Shown piece after piece: positions 42,658-43,652 of a stretch of DNA of 43,652 nt. Numbering within the stretch: position 1 is the stretch's first letter; every line of letters starts with the position of its first letter. The stretch spans positions 1 through 43,652 of the forward strand of contig JAFDWN010000003.1 of the NCBI GenBank assembly GCA_018268465.1. Reading direction: 5' to 3'. Origin of the DNA: Actinomycetota bacterium. Lineage in GTDB: Bacteria; Actinomycetota; Actinomycetes; Mycobacteriales; Mycobacteriaceae. A program made the translations under genes and the position numbers. The notes under the pieces are model-generated. The model saw nothing but the letters and a program-made list of their open reading frames with translations, searched no databases and was not told the origin of the DNA.

Positions 42658-43652
42658 GTGGCGGCGGTGATTGTTCCTTGGTCCGAGCTGGAACCTGACC
42701 ACGCTGAAACGCTTCTCGCTGTCCTGCTCTACAACAAGCACCCCAGAGCGGTGCGCGTTCGCCCATCACGGGGCGATTTCGGGATCGATGTGCTTAATCC
42801 GAACCCCGACGCCCCTGAAATGTTCGACGTCTACCAGATCAAGTACTTCCATGGAACGCTGACCGCCGGCCAAAAGGGGCAAGTCGAGAAATCGTTTCGC
42901 CGGCTGCTGATCGGGTTGGTTCGCCGCGGCATCCCGCTGGCCGACTGGTACCTGCTGGCGCCGGTCGACAACACCATCGACGCGCAGCTGGACTGGTTCA
43001 ACGCGATGCCCGGCAATGTCATCGCCGAAATGTTCGACGATGCCCGATTCGCCAAACTGGAGCCGAAGCAACCGCCGCTCACCGACGACGAGAAGGCCCG
43101 CATCACGGCCTGGCGCAACCAGCCGGGACGAATCATCCACTGGGAAGGCCGATCAGCCTGCGTCACCCTGGCCGCGAACTATCCCTTCGTCGTCGACTAC
43201 TACCAGCACGGTGGGCGCGAGCACCTCAACCAGGCCCTCACTGAGCTCGTGTCGCTCATCCGCGGGCCTGGGGCGGCCGCAGCCACCCCCGGGGACCTGC
43301 TCACCCCGGCCGATGTGCGCGGCCACCTCGACACGCTGAAGAACGCACTCGATAAGGACCCACACTTTCTCTACGCGTTCAGTGTCGACCCCACCCCGCC
43401 GGATATCGCCGTCATCGATGGCCTCGGTCACCAGGGGTTCGGTCTCGATCGCGCCGCAGGAGGGATCGTGGCCGCACCGGACCTGGTGGCCGCGACTCAA
43501 CAAACACTCTCAGACGGCTGGACGCTCACCTTCCGCATTTACCAGCGGTTCGCCGAAGCACTCAACGAACGGCCCGTCCCGATCCGACTCAGATTCGCCG
43601 CCGCCGAAGCGACATTCGACCGGCACGCCTTCGAGATGTGGCGCAAGTACGG
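42658..43652 (+). CDS. Mrr/PD-(D/E)xK nuclease-domain protein, cut by the window end
   Basis: The GTG at 42658 follows AGGGG by six bases, and the frame stays open to the last base (331 residues so far). Residues 35-65 carry a restriction-endonuclease-like core: GDFGIDV with Asp40/Asp44, then VYQIKYF with Gln60-x-Lys62, the D...QxK form seen in Mrr-type enzymes. LGLVRRGIPLADWYLLAPVD-like strands follow (the protein reads LLIGLVRRGIPLADWYLLAP). The C-terminal part is not visible. It starts right after the tRNA array and may be a defence nuclease with further domains beyond the window. Confidence 0.6.
   Translation, partial: MAAVIVPWSELEPDHAETLLAVLLYNKHPRAVRVRPSRGDFGIDVLNPNPDAPEMFDVYQIKYFHGTLTAGQKGQVEKSFRRLLIGLVRRGIPLADWYLLAPVDNTIDAQLDWFNAMPGNVIAEMFDDARFAKLEPKQPPLTDDEKARITAWRNQPGRIIHWEGRSACVTLAANYPFVVDYYQHGGREHLNQALTELVSLIRGPGAAAATPGDLLTPADVRGHLDTLKNALDKDPHFLYAFSVDPTPPDIAVIDGLGHQGFGLDRAAGGIVAAPDLVAATQQTLSDGWTLTFRIYQRFAEALNERPVPIRLRFAAAEATFDRHAFEMWRKY

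Overview
This is a GC-rich actinobacterial accessory region, most likely from Mycobacterium/Mycolicibacterium or a close relative. Several genes look leaderless, with a TANNNT -10 box 6-7 bases before the start codon. There is an Asp/Ala-rich ESX-type gene cluster, a box resembling the mycobacterial pre-rRNA leader motif, and a tRNA array of a kind reported on mycobacterial plasmids and islands. I see no replication, partition or conjugation genes, so a plasmid cannot be told from an integrated island. An integrase remnant next to the tRNA array and several broken genes show a mobile, decaying segment.

Layout. 262-6349: a NERD-nuclease/STAND-like NTPase and a superfamily 2 helicase with a C-terminal nuclease-like domain, a likely two-gene defence module. 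6361-14314: phage/plasmid-style genes: an Arr-like ADP-ribosyltransferase fold protein, a ribbon-helix-helix protein, two treble-clef/zinc proteins, a helix-turn-helix protein across a divergent operator, a MerR regulator, a Fic protein and an NGQHR protein. 14605-20633: an ESX/type VII-like cluster (small helical protein, one-pass membrane protein, 801-residue Pro/Ala-rich protein), then small regulators, unknown genes and a decayed second copy of the membrane gene. 20772-21334: an AbrB/RelE-type toxin-antitoxin pair with a large palindromic operator.

21452-26935: a 629-residue unknown, then a DprA-like/ComF-like phosphoribosyltransferase pair resembling the ShosTA anti-phage toxin-antitoxin system, lying between two paralogous GNAT genes. 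27197-32004: a tightly overlapping three-gene restriction-modification operon (short methyltransferase-like protein, Eco57I-like methyltransferase, GIY-YIG nuclease-helicase). 32268-34833: a frameshifted DUF6338-like membrane gene and neighbour, an unknown, an HD hydrolase and a small unknown. 34968-36699: a HipA-like kinase whose reading frame contains an early in-frame TAG, followed by a HipN/HIRAN-type partner.

37259-43652: a tRNA-Leu, a tRNA-Leu relic, a PH/SHOCT protein, a PD-(D/E)xK nuclease, a broken integrase, a 16-gene tRNA array, and the 5' part of another PD-(D/E)xK nuclease gene that runs off the window. The whole reads as a defence island combined with a tRNA array: at least four candidate anti-phage modules, four proteins with restriction-endonuclease-like motifs, two toxin-antitoxin-like pairs and extra tRNA genes with unusual architectures.
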